Assembly: GCA_902469555.1 (NCBI GenBank)
Contig: CABRDB010000020.1
Span: forward strand, 1 to 64,000
DNA: 64,000 nt
Origin: an uncultured Collinsella sp.
GTDB lineage: Bacteria > Actinomycetota > Coriobacteriia > Coriobacteriales > Coriobacteriaceae
Direction: 5' to 3'
The position numbers and the translations under genes are program-made. This document shows, in pieces, positions 54,745-63,240 of the stretch. How positions within the stretch are numbered: position 1 is the stretch's first letter; the number at the start of each line of letters is the position of its first letter. A model generated the notes under the pieces. The model saw only the letters and a list, made by a program, of their open reading frames with translations, was not told where the DNA came from and did not search any database.

Positions 54745-54795
54745 GGACGGCCCCGCATTTCTCCAGATTGGGGAGATGTGGGGCCGTCCTTTTAT
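54745..54795 (+). terminator. Rho-independent terminator after proS
   Basis: GGACGGCCCC pairs with GGGGCCGTCC, and an inner CATTTCTCC/GGGGAGATG extends the stem. TTTTATC follows. Confidence 0.9.
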
Positions 54796-54821
54796 CTTGT
54801 AGCATCCTCGATATCTAAAAG

Positions 54822-54855
54822 AAAACCCCACAGCCCATATGAGCTGCGGGGTTTT
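54822..54855 (-). terminator. Bidirectional terminator between proS and the APH-family gene
   Basis: AAAACCCC-A-CAGC and GCTG-C-GGGGTTTT form a symmetric stem with an A-run on one side and a T-run on the other, so it can stop transcription from both convergent operons. Confidence 0.85.
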
Positions 54856-54891
54856 CCTTGTGCCTCCGATGCGAAATGAATCGCTCAGATA

Positions 54892-55656
54892 TTACTGATA
54901 ATCGACGACGTCGATCCAGTTCTTCAGGAACTCATCGTTCACGTTGCGCTTACGAGCGAGCTCGGAAGCGGCGACGATGCTCGTCCACTGACGCACGACT
55001 TGCATGGGCATGTCGGCGCGGTCGCAGTAGAGCTCCAGGTAGGCCTCGGCCTGGTCCTTGCTGTTGAGGGCGAAGAGCAGGTAGGTGGTGGCAACGTCGG
55101 CAGCAGGGGAGCCCTGGGTGGCGTGTGCCCAGTCGCACACATAGAGCTGGCCGTCGTCGCCGACGATGACGTTGGAGGGGTTGAAGTCGCCGTGGCAGAC
55201 CTTGAACTCCTTGGTCATGCCGTCCAGACGCTCCTGAAGGTTGTAGCGCGTGGTGGCATTGAGCTGATCAAGGCTGTCGATCATGCGGGCGAACTTGTCG
55301 CGCTGACGGTTGAGCAGCGGGGAGGTGTAGCCGTGGATCTCGATCTGGAGATCGACGAACATCTCGAGGTACTCACCAAAGCGCTGGGGCTCGGCAGTCA
55401 TCTTCTCGGCAAGGGTGGTGCCCGGAACCTTCTCGGTCACGAGTGCCCAGCCGTTGGCGTTCTCGAGCTGAGAAACCTCGAGAGCCTTGGGGCTGCGGAT
55501 GCCGCACTCATTGATGCGGGCAAGATTCAAAGCCTCGTTGAACACGTCGGAGACAGGCTTGGTCTCGTTAAAGACCTTGACGATCTTGTCGCCCAGGTCG
55601 TAAACGACCTTGTTGCCACGGCGGACGAGCTCGGTCTTGGAATCGGGTAGCAGCAT
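54892..55656 (-). CDS. Aminoglycoside phosphotransferase (APH)-family kinase
   Basis: The 254-residue protein has the kinase-like fold of APH and choline-kinase proteins: VCHGDFNPSNVIVGDDG (catalytic loop) and VCDWAHATQGSPAAD (metal-binding Asp). The usual substrate of such chromosomal members is not an antibiotic, and no resistance role is implied. It lies 88 nt downstream of adhE on the same strand and may be co-transcribed. ATG 55656 follows GAAAGGA. The substrate is unknown. Confidence 0.85.
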   Translation of the reverse strand: MLLPDSKTELVRRGNKVVYDLGDKIVKVFNETKPVSDVFNEALNLARINECGIRSPKALEVSQLENANGWALVTEKVPGTTLAEKMTAEPQRFGEYLEMFVDLQIEIHGYTSPLLNRQRDKFARMIDSLDQLNATTRYNLQERLDGMTKEFKVCHGDFNPSNVIVGDDGQLYVCDWAHATQGSPAADVATTYLLFALNSKDQAEAYLELYCDRADMPMQVVRQWTSIVAASELARKRNVNDEFLKNWIDVVDYQ

Positions 55657-55744
55657 GGTTGCATCCTTTCAACGATGCGATAGAAGCGACGGCGGGGGGG
55701 TGTGAAACACCCGTGCACCCCCGCCGTTAAAAACCGTGCTAAAA

Positions 55745-58393
55745 CTAGCAGACGGCGTAGTCCTGAGGCTCGCGGCCGTAGTAGGCGTCCAGGTAGAGCT
55801 CCTTGATCTCGCTCATGAGCGGGTAGCGCGGGTTAGCGCCGGTGCACTGGTCGTTGAATGCCTGCTCGGTCATCTCGTCGAGGGTGTCGAGGAAGTACTG
55901 CTCGTCAACACCGTAGTCGGCGATGGTCTTCTTGACGCCGATGAAGTCCTTGAGCTCCTCGAGCTTCGTGATGAAGTTCTCGAAGACCTCCTTGTCGTCC
56001 TTGCCCTCGATGCCGCAGTACTTGGCCATCTCGGCGTAGTTGTGCAGCGCGTTGGGGTAAGGATACTGGGAGAAGGTACCCATCTTGACGGGAGCCTCGG
56101 CGGCGTTGTAGCGCATGACGCGGGTCAGGATGACGGCGTTTGCGAGGCCGTGGGGCAGGTGGTGGAAAGCGCCGAGCTTGTGGGCCATGGAGTGGTTGAG
56201 GCCCAGGAAGGCGTTGGCGAAGGCCATACCGGCCATGCAGGAGGCGTTGTGCATCTCCTCGCGGGCATGCGGGTCCTTGGCGCCGTTCGTGAAGCTGGAG
56301 GGCAGGTTCTCGAAAACGAGCTTAGCAGCGCGCTCGGAGAGGCCCTTGGTGTAGTCGGAAGCCATGATGGAGACATAGGACTCGATGGCGTGGGTCATGA
56401 CATCGATGCCGGAGGCAGCGGTCAGGCCGCGCGGGGCGGTCATGCAGTTGTCGGCGTCGACGATAGCCATGTTGGGGAGCAGCGCGTAGTCGGCGAGCGG
56501 CCACTTGATGCCGGTCTCCTTGTCGGTGATGATGGCGAACGGCGTGCACTCGGAGCCGGTACCCGAAGAGGTCGGGACGGCGACGAAGTAGGCCTTCTTG
56601 CCCATCTCGGGGAAGGTGAAGATACGCTTGCGGATGTCCATGAAGTCCATGGCCATGTCCTCAAACTTGCACTCGGGGTGCTCGTACATCATCCACATGA
56701 TCTTGCCGGCGTCCATAGCGGAGCCACCGCCGACGGCGATGATGACGTCCGGCTCAAAGAGAGCCATCTGCTTGGCGCCGCGACGTGCGCACTGCAGCGA
56801 CGGATCGGGCTCGACGTCGTAGAAGCAGTCGTGGGCGATGCCCATCTCATCGAGCTTGGCCTCGATGGCGCGGGTGTTGCCATTCTTGAAGAGGAACTGG
56901 TCGGTGACGATGAAGGCGCGCTTCTTGCCCATGACGTTGCCCAGCTCGTCGAGGGCGACGGGCGTGGAACCCTTCTTGAAGTAGACCTTCTCGGGAGCGC
57001 GGAACCACAGCATGTTCTCACGGCGCTCGGCCACAGTCTTAACGTTGATCAAGTGCTTCACCCCAACGTTCTCGGAGACGGAGTTGCCGCCCCAGGAGCC
57101 GCAGCCCAGGGTCAGAGACGGCTTCATGCCAAAGTTGTACAGGTCACCGATGCCGCCGTGCGAGGACGGGGTGTTGATGACGATACGGCAGGCCTTCATG
57201 ACGTGCTCGAACAGGCTGATCTTCTCGGCCTGAGCGGGGTGCACGTACAGAGAGGCGGTGTGGCCCGGGCCACCGGCGAGCACCAGGTGCTCGGCCTTGT
57301 CGACGGCCTCCTGGAAGTCCTTGGCGTGGTACATGGCCAGGACCGGGGAGAGCTTCTCGTGGGAGAACTCCTCCTTGGCGGGGTCGGTGGAGGTGACCTC
57401 GGCGATCAGAATCTTGGTCTTGGCGGGAACCTCGATGCCAGCGAGCTCGGCGATCTTGGCGGCAGCCATGCCGGGGATGCGGTGATCGAGAGCGCCGTTC
57501 TTGAACATGGCGGCACGCAGGGCCTCCATCTCGGCACCCTGCTTGACGAAGTAGCAGCCGCGCTTCTGGAACTCGGCCTTGACCTGGTCATAGATGGTGT
57601 CGATGACGGTCACGGACTGCTCGGAAGCGCAAATCATGCCGTTGTCGAAGGTCTTGGAGTGGATGATGGAGTTGACGGCGAGCAGCACGTCGGCGGTGTC
57701 GTCGATGACGACCGGGGTGTTACCGGCGCCAACGCCCAGGGCGGGCTTGCCCGAGGAGTATGCAGCCTTGACCATGCCCGGGCCGCCGGTGGCGAGGATG
57801 ATGTCGACGTCGCGCATGACCATGTTGGTCAGCTCGATGGAGGGGACATCGACCCAGCCGATGATGCCCTCGGGGGCGCCGGCCTTGACGGCGGCGTCAA
57901 GCACGAGCTTGGCGGCGGCGATGGTGCACTTGGCGGCAGCCGGGTGCGGGGAGATGATGATGGCGTTGCGGGTCTTCAGGCTGATCAGCGTCTTGAAGAT
58001 CGCGGTGGAGGTGGGGTTGGTCGTCGGGATGACGGCGCCCACGATGCCGATGGGCTCGGCAATCTTGGTGATGCCGTAAGCCTCGTCGCGCTCCAGGACA
58101 CCACAGGTCTTGGTGTTCTTGTAAGCGTTGTAGATGTACTCTGCGGCGTAGTGGTTCTTGATGACCTTGTCCTCAAGAACGCCGCGGCCGGTCTCCTCGA
58201 TGGCCATCTTCGCCAACGGGATACGAGCCTTGTTGGCGGCCATGGCGGCCTCATAGAAGATCTTGTCGACCTGCTCCTGCGTGTACGTAGCAAAAAGCGC
58301 CTGGGCCTCTCGCATCTGAGCGAGCTTAGCCTCAAGCGCCTCTACGTTGTCCACAATTGCGGGAGTAGTGTTTTCCGGTGACTTTTTCACCAT
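55745..58393 (-). CDS. adhE: Bifunctional acetaldehyde-CoA/alcohol dehydrogenase AdhE
   Basis: AdhE reduces acetyl-CoA to ethanol through acetaldehyde, consuming two NADH in fermentation. The N-terminal aldehyde dehydrogenase half has the catalytic Cys in DNGMICASEQS. The C-terminal iron-dependent alcohol dehydrogenase half has the NAD motif AVGGGSAMDAGK and the iron ligands in LNHSMAHKLGAFHHLPHG. The 882 residues are the normal fused length. The protein probably forms spirosomes, as in the family. ATG 58393 follows AAGGAG. Its upstream region has a long inverted repeat. Codon use is strongly biased, suggesting high expression. Confidence 0.98.
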   Translation of the reverse strand: MVKKSPENTTPAIVDNVEALEAKLAQMREAQALFATYTQEQVDKIFYEAAMAANKARIPLAKMAIEETGRGVLEDKVIKNHYAAEYIYNAYKNTKTCGVLERDEAYGITKIAEPIGIVGAVIPTTNPTSTAIFKTLISLKTRNAIIISPHPAAAKCTIAAAKLVLDAAVKAGAPEGIIGWVDVPSIELTNMVMRDVDIILATGGPGMVKAAYSSGKPALGVGAGNTPVVIDDTADVLLAVNSIIHSKTFDNGMICASEQSVTVIDTIYDQVKAEFQKRGCYFVKQGAEMEALRAAMFKNGALDHRIPGMAAAKIAELAGIEVPAKTKILIAEVTSTDPAKEEFSHEKLSPVLAMYHAKDFQEAVDKAEHLVLAGGPGHTASLYVHPAQAEKISLFEHVMKACRIVINTPSSHGGIGDLYNFGMKPSLTLGCGSWGGNSVSENVGVKHLINVKTVAERRENMLWFRAPEKVYFKKGSTPVALDELGNVMGKKRAFIVTDQFLFKNGNTRAIEAKLDEMGIAHDCFYDVEPDPSLQCARRGAKQMALFEPDVIIAVGGGSAMDAGKIMWMMYEHPECKFEDMAMDFMDIRKRIFTFPEMGKKAYFVAVPTSSGTGSECTPFAIITDKETGIKWPLADYALLPNMAIVDADNCMTAPRGLTAASGIDVMTHAIESYVSIMASDYTKGLSERAAKLVFENLPSSFTNGAKDPHAREEMHNASCMAGMAFANAFLGLNHSMAHKLGAFHHLPHGLANAVILTRVMRYNAAEAPVKMGTFSQYPYPNALHNYAEMAKYCGIEGKDDKEVFENFITKLEELKDFIGVKKTIADYGVDEQYFLDTLDEMTEQAFNDQCTGANPRYPLMSEIKELYLDAYYGREPQDYAVC

Positions 58394-58433
58394 TTGTGTC
58401 TCCTTGCGATCGGAGATTTACCCTACGCCTTGC

Positions 58434-58439
58434 ATGATA
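58434..58439 (-). promoter_or_regulatory. -10 box of a possible adhE promoter
   Basis: TATCAT on the minus strand lies 41 nt before the adhE start. No good -35 is seen at 17 nt. Confidence 0.35.
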
Positions 58440-58486
58440 GCAAGAAATTATTCGGCGAACGGTAAGATTCCTGTAAAAGGCACACT

Positions 58487-58514
58487 AAAACGCTTCAATA
58501 AACTGAAACGTTTT
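58487..58514. promoter_or_regulatory. Inverted repeat upstream of adhE (candidate operator)
   Basis: AAAACGCTTCA and TGAAACGTTTT form an inverted repeat with one mismatch around a 6-nt A/T-rich centre. It lies about 95-120 nt upstream of adhE. The half-site resembles neither a Rex box closely nor a full CcpA cre site. Confidence 0.45.
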
Positions 58515-58546
58515 AACTAAAACTATCTGCCTGCTCCACCGCCCCG

Positions 58547-58571
58547 CTCATTGGGGACGGACTTACATGAG
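58547..58571. repeat. REP-like repeat of a second family, left copy
   Basis: This 25-nt element begins CTCATTGGGGACGG and ends ACATGAG. It is inverted relative to 58781-58805 (23 of 25 positions identical). It shares the core GGGACGG with the 35-nt REP family at 25676. Confidence 0.75.
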
Positions 58572-58780
58572 AATTTCAATCGGAAAACGGGAAGAACGGG
58601 GCATCTTTTTGACAATTGCTATTCGCGGGTCGCGGTTGAGTCAGACACGCAGGCGGTGCAGCTGCTCGACTATATTCGTCTCAATCTCGTGAAAGGTGCG
58701 CTTGGCTCAATCGAGGCGTACCGCTGGTCAAGCTACAGGGCATACCAGCTGGGCTACGATCCCTTTGACATCTGCAAACA
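58572..58780 (+). pseudogene. RAYT transposase remnant
   Basis: About 70 codons read NFNRKTGRTGHLF, LLDYIRLNLVKGALG and AYRWSSYRAYQLGYD, the catalytic-Tyr half of a Y1 transposase. The N-terminal HUH motif and the C-terminus are missing. The frame enters and leaves through the flanking REP-like repeats, so the fragment is exactly the content of the repeat-bounded unit. Similarity to the intact RAYT at 25814 is clear but not close, so it comes from a different RAYT subfamily. Confidence 0.8.
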
Positions 58781-58805
58781 CTCATGTAAGTCTGTCCCAA
58801 ATGAG
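58781..58805. repeat. REP-like repeat of a second family, right copy
   Basis: This 25-nt element begins CTCATGTAAGTCTGTCCC and is the inverted partner of 58547-58571. The pair delimits a 259-bp unit. Confidence 0.75.
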
Positions 58806-58808
58806 TGC

Positions 58809-58841
58809 AAAAAGGCGCCCTCCGTAGGGGAGAGCGCCTTT
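58809..58841 (-). terminator. Terminator of rpmB
   Basis: On the minus strand AAAGGCGCTCTCC pairs with GGAGGGCGCCTTT and ends in a T-run at 58813-58809, 69 nt after rpmB. Confidence 0.8.
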
Positions 58842-58909
58842 GGTAAGTTCTATATGAACGCGAGGTCTTTGACCCGGAGAGTCCGAGGTACTTGTTGGTA
58901 AGACCTTAT

Positions 58910-59098
58910 TTAGGAGCGCGCAACCTTGCCGGACTTGAGGCAGGTGGAGCAAACGTTCATCTTGCGACGGTGACCATCGACGACGACATAGACGCGCTGG
59001 ATGTTGGGGCGGAACTTACGGTTGGTGACGCGGTGAGAGTGGCTGATGGAGCGACCGGCAACGGGGTGCTTACCGCAAACTTCGCAAACTTTGGACAT
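58910..59098 (-). CDS. rpmB: 50S ribosomal protein L28, zinc-binding form
   Basis: L28 is a small 50S protein. The 62-residue sequence has SKVCEVCGKHPVAG and the later CSTCLKSGKV, that is two CxxC pairs, so this is the zinc-containing (C+) form. Organisms with zinc-dependent regulation may hold a second, Cys-less copy elsewhere. The ATG at 59098 follows AAGGAGGG. It is a single-gene unit with a TATAGT -10-like box (59158-59153, minus). Confidence 0.96.
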   Translation of the reverse strand: MSKVCEVCGKHPVAGRSISHSHRVTNRKFRPNIQRVYVVVDGHRRKMNVCSTCLKSGKVARS

Positions 59099-59389
59099 AA
59101 CTGACCCTCCTTGGGCGACAAACGAACATGTCGCGTTAACAAACAAGCCTGAACTATAGCACAGAAGCAGCTCCCTGTGCGTAATCTACACAGAGATATT
59201 CCTCTTTTGGCGATAGTGCTCACGCCACGGCCCTGGACGTAGATCCGATTTGCGTGCAGCAGAGGGGATTATGCCAGCTCGTGCGCGCGTTTTCAAGCTC
59301 GTCCCACAAATATATATAGGTTTATGGAGCATTGGGCTCCGTTTACGGATTGCTCTGTATTTATGCTCGCAATTAAGCTCGAGGTTGGC

Positions 59390-59395
59390 TACACT
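59390..59395 (+). promoter_or_regulatory. -10 box of the pyr operon
   Basis: TACACT predicts a start near 59402, at the beginning of the attenuator leader. No strong -35 is visible 17 nt upstream. The rest of the 59160-59390 gap shows nothing I can name. Confidence 0.35.
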
Positions 59396-59404
59396 ATCCC
59401 TTGA

Positions 59405-59510
59405 CCATTAAAGGGGTACGAGATACCCACATGGAATTACATTGCTGCCAAAGAGCAGCCCTTCCTGTGGGTGTCTGGTCCGCTTTGAGCGGTCGGGCAT
59501 CTATTTTTTT
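59405..59510 (+). promoter_or_regulatory. PyrR-type transcription attenuator of the pyr operon
   Basis: Three mutually exclusive hairpins are visible. (1) CCAT...GGGTA-CGAGA-TACCC...ATGG (59405-59434), an anti-antiterminator with a GAGA-containing loop like PyrR-binding loops. (2) An antiterminator pairing GATACCCACA (59422-59431) with TGTGGGTGTC (59466-59475), with an inner GCTGC-CAAAGA-GCAGC hairpin. (3) A terminator, GGTGTCTGG-CCGCT/AGCGG-GGGCATC, with seven Ts (59470-59510). By the known Bacillus mechanism, PyrR with UMP would stabilise (1) and allow (3). Confidence 0.7.
59470..59510 (+). terminator. Attenuator terminator in the pyrR leader
   Basis: The 5' arm GGTGTCTGGT-CCGCT and the 3' arm AGCGGTCGGGCATC pair around a TTG loop. 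TATTTTTTT follows, 40 nt before pyrR. The 5' arm overlaps the antiterminator at 59470-59475. Confidence 0.8.
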
Positions 59511-59537
59511 GACTGTGTCAGCAGTCAAGACATGTGA

Positions 59538-60134
<597 letters not shown>

Positions 60135-60138
60135 TACC

Positions 60139-61083
60139 GTGGCGTTCAACCATAAGCACCTGATCGACATTACCGAGTACTCCGAAGAGGATATCAAGCT
60201 CATCCTCGAGACCGCCAAGGCGTTCTCCGAGGTCAACGAGCGTGCCATCAAGAAGGTCCCCACGCTCAAGGGCAAGACCATCGTCAACATGTTCAACGAG
60301 CCCTCGACGCGCACCCGCAGCTCCTTCGAGCTCGCCGAGAAGCGTCTTTCGGCCGACAGCCTCAACTTTGGCGGCTCTTCGACCTCTACGGTCAAGGGCG
60401 AGAGCCTCGTCGACACCGTCGAGACCCTCAACGCCTATAAGATCGACTGCATCGTCGTGCGTGATAAGCACGCCGGCGCGCCCTACATCGTCACGCAGAA
60501 CTCGCCCGCGAGCGTCATCTGCGCCGGTGACGGCAAGCACAACCACCCCACGCAGGCTCTGCTCGACCTGTATACCATCTGGGAGCACAAGGGTGACTTC
60601 CACGGTCTGAAGGTCGCCGTCGTCGGCGACATCTCCCACTCCCGCGTTTGCGGCTCGCTGATCCCCGCGTTGAAGATCATGGGCTGCGAGACCTACGCCG
60701 TCGCCCCCGGCACGCTGCTGCCGCCGGCGCCCGAGGTTCTGGGCTGCGACCACGTGACGAGCGACCTCGATTCCGTCCTGCCCGAGCTGGACGTCGTCTA
60801 CATGCTGCGCGTGCAGCAGGAGCGCCTCGAGGGTGCCCCGTTCCCGACCATTCGTGAGTACCACAAGCTCTTCGGTCTGACCAAGGACCGCGAGAAGCTC
60901 ATGAAGCCCGATGCGATTATCTGCCACCCGGGCCCCATCAACCGCGGCGTCGAGTTCGACTCCTATATGGCCGACCACCCGCAACGCTCCGTCATCCTGG
61001 AGCAGGTCTACGCCGGTATCTGCGTGCGTATGGCTATCCTGTATCTGCTGCTTGGAGGTGCCGATAATGGCCTTGCTTCTTAA
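60139..61083 (+). CDS. pyrB: Aspartate carbamoyltransferase catalytic subunit
   Basis: PyrB makes carbamoyl-aspartate. The carbamoyl-phosphate site EPSTRTRSSFELAEKRL, HPTQALLDLYTI, and HPGPINRGVE are complete. The 314 residues are normal, and no pyrI regulatory subunit follows. I start at GTG 60139, with GGGAGG upstream; GTG 60127 would overlap that site. It starts 4 nt after pyrR. Confidence 0.96.
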   Translation: MAFNHKHLIDITEYSEEDIKLILETAKAFSEVNERAIKKVPTLKGKTIVNMFNEPSTRTRSSFELAEKRLSADSLNFGGSSTSTVKGESLVDTVETLNAYKIDCIVVRDKHAGAPYIVTQNSPASVICAGDGKHNHPTQALLDLYTIWEHKGDFHGLKVAVVGDISHSRVCGSLIPALKIMGCETYAVAPGTLLPPAPEVLGCDHVTSDLDSVLPELDVVYMLRVQQERLEGAPFPTIREYHKLFGLTKDREKLMKPDAIICHPGPINRGVEFDSYMADHPQRSVILEQVYAGICVRMAILYLLLGGADNGLAS

Positions 61084-62356
61084 GAATGCCCACGTCGTCG
61101 ACCCGTCCGTCGAGCTTGACGGTGTCGTTGACGTCCTGATTGACGGCGACAAGATCGCCGAGGTCGGCGAGAATCTCGCCGTCGAGGGAGCCGAGGTTCG
61201 CGACCTTTCCGGCAAGTACCTCGTCCCCGGCCTGGTGGATATGCACGTTCACCTTCGCGAGCCCGGCTACGAGGTCAAAGAGGACATCGAGAGCGGCACC
61301 CGCGCAGCTGCAAAGGGCGGCTTTACTGGCGTGTGCTCCATGCCCAACACCGATCCCGTTACCGATAACGGTACCGTCGTGGAGTTCGTTAAGTCCCGTG
61401 CTGCCGAGGTCGGTCACTGCCGCGTCTATCCGTCGGGCGCTATGACCCGCGGTCTTAAGGGCGAGGCCATGTCCGAGATGGGCGATATGGTCGCCCACGG
61501 CGCCGTCGCCTTCACCGACGACGGTCGCGGCGTGCAGGGCGCGGGTATGCTCCGTCGTTGCATGGACTACGGCAAGATGTTCGGCAAGGTCTTTATGAGC
61601 CACTGCCAGGACGAGGACCTGGTCGGCCATGGCCAGATCAACGAGGGCAAGGTCTCGACCCGTCTGGCTCTCGAGGGCTGGCCGGCTGCCGGCGAGGAGC
61701 TCCAGATCGCTCGCGACATCGAGATCGCCAAGCTGACCGGTGCCAAGCTGCACATCCAGCACATCTCCACCGCCCATGGCCTGGAGATCGTGCGTGCCGG
61801 TAAGGCCGCTGGCGTTCAGGTTACCTGCGAGGCCACCCCGCACCACATGTTCCTGACCGAGAACGACCTGGACGAGACCTACAACACTTCGCTCAAGGTC
61901 AACCCGCCGCTGCGTACCGAGGAGGATGCCGAGGCCATCCGTCAGGGCGTCATCGACGGCACCGTCGACGTTATCGTCACCGATCACGCTCCCCACACCC
62001 CGTGGGAGAAGGCCCGCGAGTTCGAGCTTGCGCCCTTTGGCATGATCGGCCTCGAGACCTCGCTGTCGCTCGTACTCACCGAGCTGGTCAACACGGGCAA
62101 GATGAGCATGGGCCGTATGGTCGAGCTCATGGCCATCAAGCCGCGTGAGATCCTGGGCCTCGACCAGGTTCAGGTCAAGGCGGGCTCCGTTGCCGACCTG
62201 ACCGTGTTCGACGCGTCCGCCACCTGGACGGTTGGCGAGGACGGTTACGAGTCGCGCGCCGAGAACTCCGGTTTCGCCGGCCGAACGCTTACCGGTCGTG
62301 CCACCGATGTGTTTGTCGGCGGTAAGCAGACGCTCGCCGACGGCTGCATCTGCTAG
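61067..62356 (+). CDS. pyrC: Dihydroorotase
   Basis: PyrC cyclises carbamoyl-aspartate to dihydroorotate. The metal-binding DMHVHLREPG, SMPNTDPVTDN, HIQHIST and the Asp of VTDHAPHTPWEK are present. The 429 residues are the type I length seen in Gram-positive bacteria. ATG 61067 overlaps pyrB by 17 nt and has TTGGAGG 8 nt upstream. Confidence 0.96.
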   Translation: MALLLKNAHVVDPSVELDGVVDVLIDGDKIAEVGENLAVEGAEVRDLSGKYLVPGLVDMHVHLREPGYEVKEDIESGTRAAAKGGFTGVCSMPNTDPVTDNGTVVEFVKSRAAEVGHCRVYPSGAMTRGLKGEAMSEMGDMVAHGAVAFTDDGRGVQGAGMLRRCMDYGKMFGKVFMSHCQDEDLVGHGQINEGKVSTRLALEGWPAAGEELQIARDIEIAKLTGAKLHIQHISTAHGLEIVRAGKAAGVQVTCEATPHHMFLTENDLDETYNTSLKVNPPLRTEEDAEAIRQGVIDGTVDVIVTDHAPHTPWEKAREFELAPFGMIGLETSLSLVLTELVNTGKMSMGRMVELMAIKPREILGLDQVQVKAGSVADLTVFDASATWTVGEDGYESRAENSGFAGRTLTGRATDVFVGGKQTLADGCIC

Positions 62357-62376
62357 CATAGCCTTATCGCTTTTGT

Positions 62377-62415
62377 GCGCGGTGCCCTTGCGGTGCCGCG
62401 CTTTCTGTTCGTTTT
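62377..62415 (+). other. Hairpin between pyrC and pyrK
   Basis: GCGCGG (62377-62382) and CCGCGC (62396-62401) pair, followed by TTTCTGTTCGTTTT. The imperfect T-tract makes it a weak terminator or attenuator that could set pyrC versus pyrK-pyrD levels. Confidence 0.4.
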
Positions 62416-62448
62416 GACCATGCAACCGCATGGGGGATTGGAGCGTCT

Positions 62449-63240
62449 ATGCCCACACCTTCCACTGCACGCATGCACGACTTCGAGGTCGTCTCGAACC
62501 AGGAGATCGCCGATGGCATCTTCTCGCTCGTCATCTCGGCCCCCAAGCTTGCAAGTGCGCTCAAGCCCGGTCAGTTTGTGAACATCGCCGTACCCGGCGA
62601 TGCGTCCTCGCTGCTTCGCGTGCCCCTGAGCTACTACCGCGCCGACGCCGAGGCCGGCACCGTCGAGCTGTGGTACGCCGTCGTGGGCGACGATACCCGT
62701 CGTTTGTCCCAGATGGGCCCTGGCTCCACCTCTAACCTGCTGGGCCCCGGTGGCCGTGGCTGGATGGTACCCGAGGGCACCAGGAAGGCCCTGCTCGTCG
62801 CCGGTGGCATCGGTGTTCCGCCCGTGCTGTGCCTTGCCGACAAGCTTGCCGAGCAGGGTGTGGCCGTCGACGTGTGCCTGGGCTTTGGCACCGCGTCCAA
62901 GGCCGTGGGTGTCGATGAGTTCCGCGCGCTGGGCGCCACGGTCAACGTTTGCACCGACGACGGCTCGCTCGGCACGCACGGTTTTTGCACCGACCCGGCA
63001 GCCGAGCTGCTCGGCGAGGGCGGCTACGACTACGTAGCCAGCTGCGGTCCCGCCGTCATGATGAAGAAAGTCGCCGCCGCTGCCGCTGAGGCCAGTGTGT
63101 ACTGTGAGGTGTCGCTCGAGCGCATGATGAGCTGTGGCTTTGGCGCCTGCAACACCTGCAATGTCGAGACGGTTGACGGTATGAAGGGCGCCTGCATGTG
63201 CGGCCCCGTGTTCGATGCTTCCAAGGTGGTGGTCTTCTAG
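62449..63240 (+). CDS. pyrK: Dihydroorotate dehydrogenase electron transfer subunit PyrK
   Basis: PyrK carries FAD and a 2Fe-2S cluster and passes electrons from dihydroorotate, via PyrD, to NAD+. RVPLSYYRADAEAG lies in the FAD-binding barrel. LVAGGIGVPPVLCLADKL is in the NAD domain, and the cluster ligands are in MSCGFGACNTC plus the later Cys of GACMCG. The 263 residues are normal. ATG 62449 has GGGGATTGGAG upstream. pyrD follows with a 1-nt overlap. Confidence 0.95.
   Translation: MPTPSTARMHDFEVVSNQEIADGIFSLVISAPKLASALKPGQFVNIAVPGDASSLLRVPLSYYRADAEAGTVELWYAVVGDDTRRLSQMGPGSTSNLLGPGGRGWMVPEGTRKALLVAGGIGVPPVLCLADKLAEQGVAVDVCLGFGTASKAVGVDEFRALGATVNVCTDDGSLGTHGFCTDPAAELLGEGGYDYVASCGPAVMMKKVAAAAAEASVYCEVSLERMMSCGFGACNTCNVETVDGMKGACMCGPVFDASKVVVF

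Noticed and set aside
54892-55656. Aminoglycoside-resistance gene
   Set aside because: The APH fold is shared with many metabolic kinases, and nothing in the sequence or context points to antibiotics.
55736-58381. Open frame of about 880 codons on the plus strand opposite adhE
   Set aside because: Antisense shadow of the certain adhE gene; composition is Val/Gly/Asp/His-rich, without motifs.
58487-58514. Inverted repeat upstream of adhE as a CcpA cre or Rex site
   Set aside because: The core AAACG/CGTTT spacing and flanks do not fit either consensus; kept only as an unassigned operator candidate.
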